From DATKYK01 sp034430255 (GTDB lineage Bacteria; Chloroflexota; Dehalococcoidia; E44-bin15): 24,577 bases of DNA. Every line of letters begins with the position of its first letter. The stretch's first letter is position 1. The notes beneath the pieces are model-generated. The model was not told where the DNA came from. It did not search any database and saw only the letters and a list, made by a program, of their open reading frames with translations. The DNA lies in the NCBI GenBank assembly GCA_034430255.1, contig DAOUEU010000019.1, forward strand, positions 1-24,577, written 5' to 3'. Made by a program: the position numbers and the translations under genes. Shown piece after piece: positions 15,527-23,224 of the stretch.

Positions 15527-16318
15527 CTATTTGGCACCTTTTTCTATGTTTTCTCGAGCAATTACAGCTGCTCCCAAAGCGGCTACAATCTGTGGCCTGT
15601 CGGGAACCAGAATTCCGAAACCCATCTCTTCCTCAATAATCTTTACCAACCCCCTATTCAAGGCCACACCACCAACAACTGCCACGTCCCTTTCAATACC
15701 GATTCTCTTGCATAGTGATATTATACGGCTTACCACGGAAAAATGTATGCCGGCGATTATCTCTTCCTTGGGAGTTGGTGGATCGCGGTGTACATGCGAT
15801 ATCACCTCAGATTCGGCAAAAACGGCGCATGTACCGCTTATATCAGCCTTAGATTTAGCTTGAAGAGAGAGCTTTGACATCTCTTCCGTAGAGATCTGCA
15901 TTAGCTTGGCCATCTGTTGTAAGAACACCCCGGTACCGGCAGCGCATTTGTCATGGTTAACCCAGTCGATTATATGTCCCCGTTCGTTCACCCTGATGAC
16001 GGTGCTACTCTCCGCACCCATATCTATAGTAGTTCTAGCTGATGGGACTAAGTAGCTAATTCCCCGGGCAAGGCATGTGGTAATGGTTTTCTTTTTATAG
16101 CTGAACGAAACAGACTTACCACCTACTCCCGTTGACACAGAGTATAGGTCGTTATTCAAGCTGACACCAGCCAGATTTAGAACCTCCTCCATGGCAGTTT
16201 TGGCGCTCGATTCGACCTCATCATCGGAATGAACAATACAAGAAGCCAGGATGCCATCATTACCCAAGATGACTGCTTTGGTGGTCAGGCTGCCTACATC
16301 AATACCCAGTGCTTTCAT
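15527..16318 (-). CDS. BadF/BadG/BcrA/BcrD-family ATPase subunit
   Basis: A 263-residue ASKHA ATPase (IDVGSLTTKAVIL at the N-terminus, VVGGVALNRGL near the C-terminus). Cluster ligands are in KCAAGTG (C125) and TCAVFAESE (C164), which would share one [4Fe-4S] cluster across a dimer. Its DMGAESSTV departs from the usual DxGGQDxK, which its neighbour keeps. Two different ATPase subunits side by side match the BcrA/BcrD (class I benzoyl-CoA reductase) arrangement better than the single HgdC homodimer of 2-hydroxyacyl-CoA dehydratases. The start is ATG 16318, 8 nt after the preceding gene's stop. Its role is ATP-coupled electron transfer to the catalytic subunits. Confidence 0.9.
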   Translation of the reverse strand: MKALGIDVGSLTTKAVILGNDGILASCIVHSDDEVESSAKTAMEEVLNLAGVSLNNDLYSVSTGVGGKSVSFSYKKKTITTCLARGISYLVPSARTTIDMGAESSTVIRVNERGHIIDWVNHDKCAAGTGVFLQQMAKLMQISTEEMSKLSLQAKSKADISGTCAVFAESEVISHVHRDPPTPKEEIIAGIHFSVVSRIISLCKRIGIERDVAVVGGVALNRGLVKIIEEEMGFGILVPDRPQIVAALGAAVIARENIEKGAK

Positions 16319-16326
16319 GGCGACTA

Positions 16327-17598
16327 CTATTGACGGTCTTCTAAGAGCTCAAAGAACTGTTCCAATTTGTCCCGCACGTCTTCCTCGGAAGTAATTGTTG
16401 GGTCTACGACATCGCAATCTAAGGTCAGAACCGGCACATCTATCCTGTCCAGAACATCCTTGAATAGCTTGATCGTAGCACATGTGTGCCGACAGCCGAC
16501 ATCAGCGTAGTATACCGCGCCATCAACCCTATACTGCTCAGCGCAGTTAACAATACCGTTTAGTGCTCGCTCGTCCAGAGGGCCATACATGCGCATCTCC
16601 GGAAGCATGTACGACTTTTTAACTACACTCTCTAGCGGCTTCGCCGGGTCAAGAGCTCCTTCTCCCCAATAGGTAAAGAAAGGCTCCGTTACACTCACCG
16701 CACCATATTCCTGTGAAATCTTCTCTAAAAAACCAATGAGGTACATCGGTGGTATGAATAGGCTCATCAGGCGGAATCGCTCAGGGGACACTGCTCCTTG
16801 GCCAGCTTTCACCCTCTCAACCAATTCATCACGAAGCGTCTCTAGGTATTTAGTAGCCTCAGGTCGACCCGGAAATAAATAATCGATCGTTAGTAGCTGT
16901 AAAAAGCCCTGGGGATTAAAAGGGGTTGGAATAGCTTTGCGAAGCTCATTGATTTCACGGAAGAGTTCAATTTGACGATCCATTCGAGCTACGATATCGG
17001 CCAACCGGTCCCAGTCCATCTTCCGGCCGGACTGTTCTTCTAGGAAATGTATCATATCCCTTAGCTCGCCTACTAAGTACTTCTCTTCATCCTCGCTACG
17101 CTGGAACGGATGATCAATGAAGAAACCGGGGCAGTGATTGATCTCCATGAGAAGTTCACCACTCTTAGCCGTGTTATCGCAGACTAGGTTGGACCATAGC
17201 ATAACACTAGGTCTTGGCAGGACGCCTAGTGCAAAGGCACCAGCTAGGCCCCGATGTGGCGTACATATTTCAGAGGCTAACCCCAGCTCGACCCCGGCCG
17301 AAAGCATATCTGCTGAATGGCCTGTGAACAGGGCTATCATCCAGGTAGTTGTCTCAGTATGCATGGGGACGATGTCCATAGCGTAGAGGATCTCAGTGGG
17401 GAAGAAGACGGTGTGTGCGGCTATAAATTTACCTTCTTTGCTGGCCTCGAGTAATCGGGTATAGTAATCGGCTATCATCTGGTAATATAGTGTATTACTT
17501 TTTCGCGCCTCAGGACTCGCCTGGTTCATCCTGCTGATTATGCGGCTCGCCCGTATGATTGAATTAAGCTTGTTTTCCTTGCCCTGGGAAACCGTCAA
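16327..17598 (-). CDS. 2-hydroxyacyl-CoA dehydratase/benzoyl-CoA reductase catalytic subunit (BcrB/HgdA-like)
   Basis: A 423-residue member of the HGD-D/benzoyl-CoA reductase fold. Likely cluster ligands are C112 (EICTPHRG), C140 (LVCDNTAKSG) and C369 (DVGCRHTCATIK, with C373 nearby), matching the three-Cys pattern of this family. With its partner it would hold [4Fe-4S] clusters and the CoA-substrate site and reduce or dehydrate an aromatic or 2-hydroxyacyl thioester. The start is TTG at 17598, overlapping the previous gene's TGA by 4 nt, with GGAGG 10 nt upstream, so the two subunits are translationally coupled. Substrate cannot be read from the sequence. Confidence 0.87.
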   Translation of the reverse strand: MTVSQGKENKLNSIIRASRIISRMNQASPEARKSNTLYYQMIADYYTRLLEASKEGKFIAAHTVFFPTEILYAMDIVPMHTETTTWMIALFTGHSADMLSAGVELGLASEICTPHRGLAGAFALGVLPRPSVMLWSNLVCDNTAKSGELLMEINHCPGFFIDHPFQRSEDEEKYLVGELRDMIHFLEEQSGRKMDWDRLADIVARMDRQIELFREINELRKAIPTPFNPQGFLQLLTIDYLFPGRPEATKYLETLRDELVERVKAGQGAVSPERFRLMSLFIPPMYLIGFLEKISQEYGAVSVTEPFFTYWGEGALDPAKPLESVVKKSYMLPEMRMYGPLDERALNGIVNCAEQYRVDGAVYYADVGCRHTCATIKLFKDVLDRIDVPVLTLDCDVVDPTITSEEDVRDKLEQFFELLEDRQ

Positions 17599-18647
17599 TT
17601 TCTCTTTGCCTCCAGCATTTCTAGGAAAGCCTGCACTCTGGTGCGGATCTGACCAGACCCTGATGTGCCATATTCAACATCCAATGCTAATGTTGGTATC
17701 CCTTGCCCCTTTAGCCTCTCCGTAAGTAGAGGCAGGTCATGTGCGTATGGCACACAGTATCTGACGATCTGACTGATCACACCATCTACTCTAAAATCAC
17801 GAGCTAGGTCAAGTATGCGATTGAATCGCTCATCGGAAGGAAACATGCGGGCGCAGGGAAAATTATTCAGGTAGCGCTGTGAGATAGCTTCAAGAGGAGT
17901 TATATTTCTATCAAGAACTACCGGGTCGGACCAGTATCTGGTACTAGTACAAAGCTCATCTGTTACCACTAAACCCCCCAGTTCCTCTATGGATTCAATA
18001 AACTCTGGGTTGGTCATAACACTACCCACGACCATCAAACGGGCCCTGCTTTTATGATTATTCTCTCTTATGGAAAGCTCATCCAAAAGGCTCCTGAGCC
18101 ATTCATTAAACAACTCCTTAGGCATACGAAAGCATGTATTGAGCACTTCCATTGTCTCAGTACCGCTAATGGGCGGGGTATCTAACTTTCGCAACTCATA
18201 AAGACGTTTAAGGAGATTTCTGGACTCATTATATACCACAATGGACCGATAAAGTGACTCATCTGTTATCTGAATTCCGAGGAATTCTTCTAAATGTGTC
18301 TTAAACTGTTTGACTTGGCTGTGATATAGGTCATGTGCTGGCTGCGTGTACTTGCGTGGTACCGTAAGTACATGATAAAAGGGGGTGTCGATATAATTAC
18401 GCCATAGGTCGAACAGGCGGCGGGCTCCATCACATGTAGACCCGCCGACTACGCCGTCTAAAAAGTCATATTCTCCTTTGAGGCCCAGCTGCAGGCAACT
18501 TCGGGAGAAAGAGCAGGTATTAATATATAGGTACGCATTACCATCCTCCAGCTCTGTCTCCTTTGAGTAGCCGGTAATCCTGATGGGAAGCGCTCCGGCA
18601 GCATGTAGGATTTCCTCAGGGATATAGGTACATAGCCAGCCAAACAC
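17595..18647 (-). CDS. 2-hydroxyacyl-CoA dehydratase/benzoyl-CoA reductase catalytic subunit (BcrC/HgdB-like); true start probably upstream
   Basis: This is the second catalytic subunit, 350 residues from GTG 18647. It keeps WLCTYIPEEILHAAGALPIR and TCSFSRSCL (C45, C51), GGSTCDGARRL (C72) and VRYCVPYAHD (C298), the Cys pattern of the family, and ends TLALDVEYGTSGSGQIRTR, the usual C-terminal block. The same frame continues upstream as LHPLERFREVNDTFPKTS then QILEHKRQGKK, which is how family members normally begin. A GGAGG (18749-18745) precedes it, but the only codons at a sensible distance are ATC (18740) and CTG (18734). The real protein is therefore probably about 379-381 residues with a non-standard start. 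It is the first gene of the four-subunit set. Confidence 0.87.
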   Translation of the reverse strand: MFGWLCTYIPEEILHAAGALPIRITGYSKETELEDGNAYLYINTCSFSRSCLQLGLKGEYDFLDGVVGGSTCDGARRLFDLWRNYIDTPFYHVLTVPRKYTQPAHDLYHSQVKQFKTHLEEFLGIQITDESLYRSIVVYNESRNLLKRLYELRKLDTPPISGTETMEVLNTCFRMPKELFNEWLRSLLDELSIRENNHKSRARLMVVGSVMTNPEFIESIEELGGLVVTDELCTSTRYWSDPVVLDRNITPLEAISQRYLNNFPCARMFPSDERFNRILDLARDFRVDGVISQIVRYCVPYAHDLPLLTERLKGQGIPTLALDVEYGTSGSGQIRTRVQAFLEMLEAKRN

Positions 18648-18762
18648 CTTCTTTCCCTGACGCTTATGTTCTAGAATCTGTGACGTCTTGGGAAAAGTGT
18701 CGTTGACTTCACGAAATCGTTCGAGTGGATGCAGTCTGATATTACCTCCTGTTCAATATCGG

Positions 18763-18954
18763 TTATATGTGGAGCGGTACTTCCACTATCGGCCTACAGA
18801 GATACGATAATGCTGGAGTTACTTCAAGCCGAAGGTTTATTATTTGCATACCGGTTGCCCGGGCGTAGTCTACAATCTTAACCAAAACTTGAGTCTGCTG
18901 CCAGTTCAATCTGGGGTTAACCACTTGGTGCTCATGATAATAGCAGACCACCAT
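18763..18954 (-). CDS. Possible small ORF overlapping the end of the SDR gene
   Basis: An ATG-started 63-codon frame overlaps the last codons of the SDR gene in another frame and ends 23 nt before the probable start of the reductase subunit. Its translation (for example QVLVKIVDYARATGMQIINL) has ordinary protein-like composition, and it fills most of the 284-bp gap. No family is recognised and no good ribosome binding site is seen. It may be a small coupled gene, a remnant or a chance ORF. Confidence 0.2.
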   Translation of the reverse strand: MVVCYYHEHQVVNPRLNWQQTQVLVKIVDYARATGMQIINLRLEVTPALSYLCRPIVEVPLHI

Positions 18955-19744
18955 CTACAACGACAAGGCTACCGGTTATATAGCTGGCCAAATCTGATGC
19001 TAGAAATAAGGCAGCTCGACCAATATCATCAGCCCTGCCAAGCCTCCCCAGTGCAGTGCCAGCCATAAACCGCTTCAGTTCTGCCTTCCATTGGCTTTGT
19101 GAGAGCCCTTCGCCCTGTGACAGCGTGCCTTCTGATAGAATGCTCCCGGGGGCGATGGCATTCACGCGGATATTGTACTGTCCCAATTCCAAAGCCATGC
19201 TCTTCGTTAGCGAATGTACACCACCCTTGGACGCGTCATAAGCGGAAAGCCCTATTGATAACGGGCGGATGGAGCTTATAGAAGCAATATTTATGATACA
19301 TCCGCTTTGTTTCTGCTCTATCATATAGCGGCTAACCTCACGGCTACAGAGAAAAGTTCCTTTAAGGTTTACCGATATTACCTTGTCAAAGTCATCGCTA
19401 GTTATTTGTGTCAAGGGTATGGCTGGGTAGATACCAGCATTGTTTACTAGAATATCGATACCGCCAACTTCCTCCACTGCAGTTCTGACCATTTCTTGTA
19501 TTTCTTTTTCTTGGCTTACATCAGTCTGGATAAAGGTGGCCTGATACCCACATCTCCTCAGCTCTTGGCTTGCCTTCTGCGCTCTCTCGCTTTTTATATC
19601 AACAATAATAACGCTGGCACCTGCTTCGGCAAGCCTGTACGAAATGGCAAACCCTATGCCCATGGCGCCACCGGTGACAATGGCTCTCTTGTGGGTAAGA
19701 TTGATTAGTTCGCCAATCGATGTATATTCATTTAGTGGAACCAT
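18932..19744 (-). CDS. Short-chain dehydrogenase/reductase (SDR)
   Basis: A 270-residue classical SDR. The cofactor motif TGGAMGIG is at residues 24-31. VNNAGIYP, the catalytic serine block IASISS and the YDASK Tyr-Lys pair are all present. DGG near the C-terminus is also typical. It would oxidise or reduce an alcohol/ketone with NAD(P)(H), similar to FabG or cyclic-acyl-CoA dehydrogenases. The C-terminal half of the usual Rossmann loop (IIVDIKSERAQKA) has Asp after the second strand, which favours NAD(H). It sits between the FAD enzyme and the reductase subunits, so a role in the same pathway is likely. There are 247 bp upstream to the FAD enzyme, so it may have its own promoter. Confidence 0.93.
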   Translation of the reverse strand: MVPLNEYTSIGELINLTHKRAIVTGGAMGIGFAISYRLAEAGASVIIVDIKSERAQKASQELRRCGYQATFIQTDVSQEKEIQEMVRTAVEEVGGIDILVNNAGIYPAIPLTQITSDDFDKVISVNLKGTFLCSREVSRYMIEQKQSGCIINIASISSIRPLSIGLSAYDASKGGVHSLTKSMALELGQYNIRVNAIAPGSILSEGTLSQGEGLSQSQWKAELKRFMAGTALGRLGRADDIGRAALFLASDLASYITGSLVVVDGGLLLS

Positions 19745-19991
19745 AAGCGCTCTCGGGGTTATTCCAATCCTATCTTGGTTTTACTTAGCCACATTTTTTG
19801 GTACGCCAATCGTATAGAGTAACAGGCTACTATATAAAAAGTCAAGATAATTTATGGCAGGTTTTCGCCAGCACACTGAGGCCAATGTAGACATAGACCT
19901 TTGAGATAATGAGCATTTGACTATAAACAAGTTTTTTAAATGAAGCAGAAATAATATGAGAGATAGCAGGAAAGAGTAATAATAACTCTCT

Positions 19992-21419
19992 TTATATCTG
20001 TCGAAGGGCAGCTAATGCAGCATGGTAACCGCACATTCCATGTACGCCACCACCAGGGGGAGTGGAGGACGAGCACAGATATAATCCTTTTAATCCCGTT
20101 GAGTAGGGACCTCTTCGCTTAAGTGAAGGCTTTAAAAAGATTTGACCAAAACTTTGGATGCCTCCTGCTATATCACCCCCTGAGTAGTTAGGATTATACT
20201 CTTCCAGGTCAGCCGGACCCATCGTGTTCCGCGCTAACACGCAGTCCTGGAATCCTGGTGCGAATCGCTCTATCTGGGATTCTATACGCTCGGTCATATT
20301 AAAAGTCGAACCGTTGGGCACATGACAGTATCCCCATGCGGTATGTTTTCCCATTGGGGCACGAGTAGAGTCGAACAGGCTCTGTTGTGCCAGAATGACA
20401 AATGGTTTATCTGGCAGATCGCCCTTCCCTACTATACCCTCCGAGTCTGCGATTTCATCGAAGGTACCACCTATATGGAGAGTTGCAGCTCTCGCACAAT
20501 CACTGGCCTTCCAGGGTATTGGATCGCTGAGAGCCCAGTCAACCTTAAAAACTCCGGGCCCGTATCTGTGCGATCGAAGACGTTTTGCATGTTTCTCACT
20601 CAGGGAGGGGCCAGTTATCTCTATTAACTGCTTTGGTGTAATGTCGAAAAGTAATATGCGTGATGAAGGCAACTGATCGAGTGATACTATTAATTGATTT
20701 GTCCTAATAGAACCCCCGAAGGAACTTAGACAGCTAGCCAATGCATCGGCAATTTTTTGTGAGCCTCCACTCGCTAAAGGCCAGCCAACGGCGTGTCCAA
20801 GGGAACCAAGCATAAGCGCAAAGGATGCGCTGAAACGGCTATCTAAGGTCATTATCGAGTGAGCACCCAATCCTGCTATAAGCGCCTGAGCCCTTTCACC
20901 CTTAAAGTGGCTCTTTGCTAGGCTATTTACTGAACGAAGCGTATTACGGCTAAAATTCATAAAGGGGATCGGATTTTTCGGAAGACGTAGAGGGCCTAGT
21001 AGATCGAAAACTAACTTTTCCCAGTTCTTTACCAGAGGCTTTATAAGCTGTGTATATGACCTACCATCATTGCCCAGTGACTCCGATGTCTCAGTAATAG
21101 AGCGCTCAAGGATTACCGCCGTGCCATCGTCTAAGGGATGTGCCAAGGCGGCAGGTGAATAAACCCAATCGAGCCCATGGTTTGTAAGATTGAGGGATCT
21201 AAATACCGGTGAGGCGGCACCTATGGGGTGTATCGCTGAACATACGTCGTGCAGGAAACCGGGCAGGGTTAGCTCCATGGTTCTCGTGCCGCCACCTATG
21301 GTTTCTTTGCTCTCCAGAAGAAGGACAGAGCAACCTCGTTGGGCTAAAGTTATGGAGGCAGCAAGACCATTTGGGCCTGACCCAACTACTACAGCATCAT
21401 ACTCTATCCCCTGCCCCAT
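19992..21419 (-). CDS. FAD-dependent oxidoreductase, phytoene-dehydrogenase-like (CrtI/PYROXD2 family)
   Basis: A 475-residue flavoprotein. It has an N-terminal Rossmann motif YDAVVVGSGPNGLAASITLA, an acidic ESKETIGGGTRT linker and C-terminal GLYLCSSSTPPGGGVHGMCG, the PYROXD2/CrtI-like ending that closes the FAD site. Such proteins desaturate or isomerise hydrophobic substrates, or act as broad amine/carotenoid-type oxidases. The exact substrate is not predictable. The STAS-domain gene ends 15 nt upstream, so the two are co-transcribed. The N-terminal motif is intact, unlike the broken FAD fragment at 22669-22806. Confidence 0.88.
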   Translation of the reverse strand: MGQGIEYDAVVVGSGPNGLAASITLAQRGCSVLLLESKETIGGGTRTMELTLPGFLHDVCSAIHPIGAASPVFRSLNLTNHGLDWVYSPAALAHPLDDGTAVILERSITETSESLGNDGRSYTQLIKPLVKNWEKLVFDLLGPLRLPKNPIPFMNFSRNTLRSVNSLAKSHFKGERAQALIAGLGAHSIMTLDSRFSASFALMLGSLGHAVGWPLASGGSQKIADALASCLSSFGGSIRTNQLIVSLDQLPSSRILLFDITPKQLIEITGPSLSEKHAKRLRSHRYGPGVFKVDWALSDPIPWKASDCARAATLHIGGTFDEIADSEGIVGKGDLPDKPFVILAQQSLFDSTRAPMGKHTAWGYCHVPNGSTFNMTERIESQIERFAPGFQDCVLARNTMGPADLEEYNPNYSGGDIAGGIQSFGQIFLKPSLKRRGPYSTGLKGLYLCSSSTPPGGGVHGMCGYHAALAALRQI

Positions 21420-21434
21420 GATCTGAACGCCCCA

Positions 21435-22487
21435 TTACTTTTTAGGCTTACGATGCCTCCGGAAAGGAGAGACAGTCGTGTAAAGTAGACTCCTGATTTG
21501 AGCGTTGTACCAGAGATTATTTATCTCTCGCCATTGCATTTTCTTGTCTACACAGGTCTTTATTACATGTACCTGTGGCTCTACACCTAAATGAGTGGCT
21601 AACGACGACAGAACGTGACGCCAAATTCTTTCTTGAAACTTCGCGCCCACTAATCTGAATGCCATCTCATATACTGGGTCGCTTGCGCGGGCTAAGCCAG
21701 TAATCTGTACAACTGTACTCTGATTCTGTTCAAAAGCATGAAAGGAAACCCACCCGGATTCCGGATGCCCCTGTGGTGTGATAAAGGTAAAGGATTCGTC
21801 GTCAGAGTAGAGTATTAACACTCCTGTATGAACTGGCCCTCCGGGAGTAGACGAGTTTATTAAAACGACCTCGTTTGGTTGTATGCCGGCCGCTGTAGGG
21901 TAGAAGCGGTTCTGTGGCGGTTGTAACTGTGGAAAATTTTCTTTCATAACCCTTATGGCCTCTACAGGTGTTGTCTTTACTCCTGTGAGACGTTGTTGGT
22001 AAATCTTCTCCCACATTTGGCCGAACCCCTCAACCGGTCCAACGGCTCGACGATTCTCCACATTCAAGTTTATGGCACCATTTGGTACTTCGGCTAGAGC
22101 GATTTTCGATAGAGGCTTGGCCCAATTTGTTGAGTCTCTTTTTGTTATATCATTGATATGTTCACGTGCACCTGCTGTCGATATGTTCGTGGATATCTCA
22201 CCTGCTGCCAATAGGGCATCCGCTTCTTTTTCATAAATGCCTATAGTGAGCTCTAAACCTGTTACCTTAAAAACATCTCGATAGTGATTACCTAAACCAT
22301 ACACAAGAAGTGTGATGCCACGATTTTTAGTTTCGGCACTTAATTTAACCAGCATGCTTGCACCGAGACCATTCATTCGCTCTACCGCATTGAAATCTAG
22401 AATGATATTCTGAAGACCAACCTGGCTTTGTTGCGTACACGCCATCCAGAGAGGAGCTTCATCATAAGTTATAACCTCTTTGGGCAT
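21435..22487 (-). CDS. STAS-domain protein with a C-terminal SRPBCC/DUF1990-like region; true start probably at 22529
   Basis: From ATG 22487 the product is 350 residues. Residues 25-95 form a STAS fold like anti-anti-sigma factors (NIILDFNAVERMNGLGASML, then KNRGITLLVYGLGNHYRDVF and TGLELTIGIYEKEADAL). The usual phosphorylated DSSGLG motif reads RMNGLG, with Asn in place of Ser, so phospho-switching is not expected. The C-terminal half (about 150-340) resembles SRPBCC/DUF1990-type lipid-binding proteins (TFITPQGHPESGWVSFHAFE) but only weakly. The frame continues upstream through IKVSDKTCIVK, which restores the first STAS strand. GGAGGT (22541-22536) is 6 nt before an ACG codon at 22529, so the real start may be ACG. 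Its role may be regulatory or scaffolding for the following FAD enzyme. Confidence 0.7.
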   Translation of the reverse strand: MPKEVITYDEAPLWMACTQQSQVGLQNIILDFNAVERMNGLGASMLVKLSAETKNRGITLLVYGLGNHYRDVFKVTGLELTIGIYEKEADALLAAGEISTNISTAGAREHINDITKRDSTNWAKPLSKIALAEVPNGAINLNVENRRAVGPVEGFGQMWEKIYQQRLTGVKTTPVEAIRVMKENFPQLQPPQNRFYPTAAGIQPNEVVLINSSTPGGPVHTGVLILYSDDESFTFITPQGHPESGWVSFHAFEQNQSTVVQITGLARASDPVYEMAFRLVGAKFQERIWRHVLSSLATHLGVEPQVHVIKTCVDKKMQWREINNLWYNAQIRSLLYTTVSPFRRHRKPKK

Positions 22488-22516
22488 CTTTACGATGCAT
22501 GTCTTATCTGAGACTT

Positions 22517-22618
22517 TTATCGCGTTCGTATTTTCACCTCCACAGCTGCTTTATATTTGATAAAATCTTCGGCAGTTTCAGCGAGCTGCATTCTAGCAAG
22601 TGCTAATTTATTTATCAT
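22517..22618 (-). CDS. Possible 33-residue ORF overlapping the STAS gene start
   Basis: ATG 22618 opens a 33-codon frame (LARMQLAETAEDFIKYKAAV in the middle) ending in TAA 22519-22517, which overlaps the upstream-extended STAS frame by about 13 nt. The helical, charged composition is protein-like. It overlaps the STAS gene's ribosome binding site, so it could be a short leader, coupled gene or remnant. No family is recognised. Confidence 0.25.
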   Translation of the reverse strand: MINKLALARMQLAETAEDFIKYKAAVEVKIRTR

Positions 22619-22736
22619 ATCCTGGCCAAAATCTCAACACCTGGTTAGCAAGGAAGTTATTCTCCATTCTATCTGTCAAGATATGACAGATGGCTCGCTC
22701 TTCCCACCAAAGATTGAACACATGTGGGATAAGCAT
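22608..22736 (-). CDS. Possible 42-residue ORF in the decayed region
   Basis: ATG 22736 gives 42 residues with an aromatic, basic composition (PHVFNLWWEERAICHIL, QVLRFWPGYDK). The same frame is open a little further upstream and overlaps the FAD fragment in another frame. It ends at TAA 22610-22608, within the neighbouring small ORF. It may be a remnant of a longer gene broken by frameshifts. No family is recognised. Confidence 0.2.
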   Translation of the reverse strand: MLIPHVFNLWWEERAICHILTDRMENNFLANQVLRFWPGYDK

Positions 22737-22806
22737 GAGTGACCGATGCAACAAATTCAGCTATACCAGAACCAATAACGAGCACGTCGTAGTCATAATT
22801 GTTCAT
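22669..22806 (-). pseudogene. N-terminal remnant of an FAD-dependent oxidoreductase
   Basis: From ATG 22806 (AGGA 8 nt upstream) the frame encodes MNNYDYDVLVIGSGIAEFVA, a standard FAD/NAD-binding Rossmann opening (GxGxxxxxV). After about 20 residues it turns into unrelated sequence and stops at 22669, where a normal protein would continue for more than 400 residues. The usual GIAG is GIAE. It is thus a 5' fragment of a broken dehydrogenase gene. Its similarity to the opening of the intact FAD enzyme at 19992-21419 is generic only. Confidence 0.6.
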
Positions 22807-23224
22807 TGCCATTATCCTAACGTCTTTTTTTCGTATAGCACACAGTGTTCTATTTACTTGTGTGCACATCCTAGAGGTTAGGTGATCCGTTGTCAATGGT
22901 GGATTAATAAGGGCATCTAATGAGTGACCCCCTGATCAGAAGCCAGGGGGTCAGTGTTTTGTATCTGAGGGAGATTAAAAACGCGATTTAGACACCTTAA
23001 CGCGTTGCTTCGAGGATTCTGTAATTTCTATGATGGGCTGTGAGTCTTGTGTGATGTGTTAAGCTGGTCGAGGGGCCGCCGCAGGAAGAATTTCCGACGC
23101 ATTAACTTGTTGAAAAAACCGTGGGTATCACTTTCAGAATCTACTCTTTTTTAAGCTAGTGTCCGCGGCTCATCTCGTGGAACATGCCCTCGGTTAGTTT
23201 ATGAAGCTCTTTATCTCTTTGCTG
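22807..23224. other. Non-coding stretch of about 420 bp between the FAD remnant and the histidine kinase
   Basis: No convincing ORF is present on either strand. It contains the 10-bp-arm hairpin at 22925-22953. Nothing else is recognised. Confidence 0.55.
22925..22953. terminator. Strong intergenic hairpin, possible terminator
   Basis: TGACCCCCTG (22925-22934) and CAGGGGGTCA (22944-22953) are perfect 10-bp arms around a 9-nt loop. On the plus strand a short GTGTTTTG follows, but there is no good T run on the minus strand, which is the direction of the upstream kinase gene. It may stop transcription or mark a repeat. Confidence 0.45.

Noticed and set aside
19971..19993. Possible terminator after the CrtI-like gene (AGAGT/ACTCT arms)
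   Set aside because: Five-base-pair stem with a bulge that overlaps the stop codon; too weak to call.
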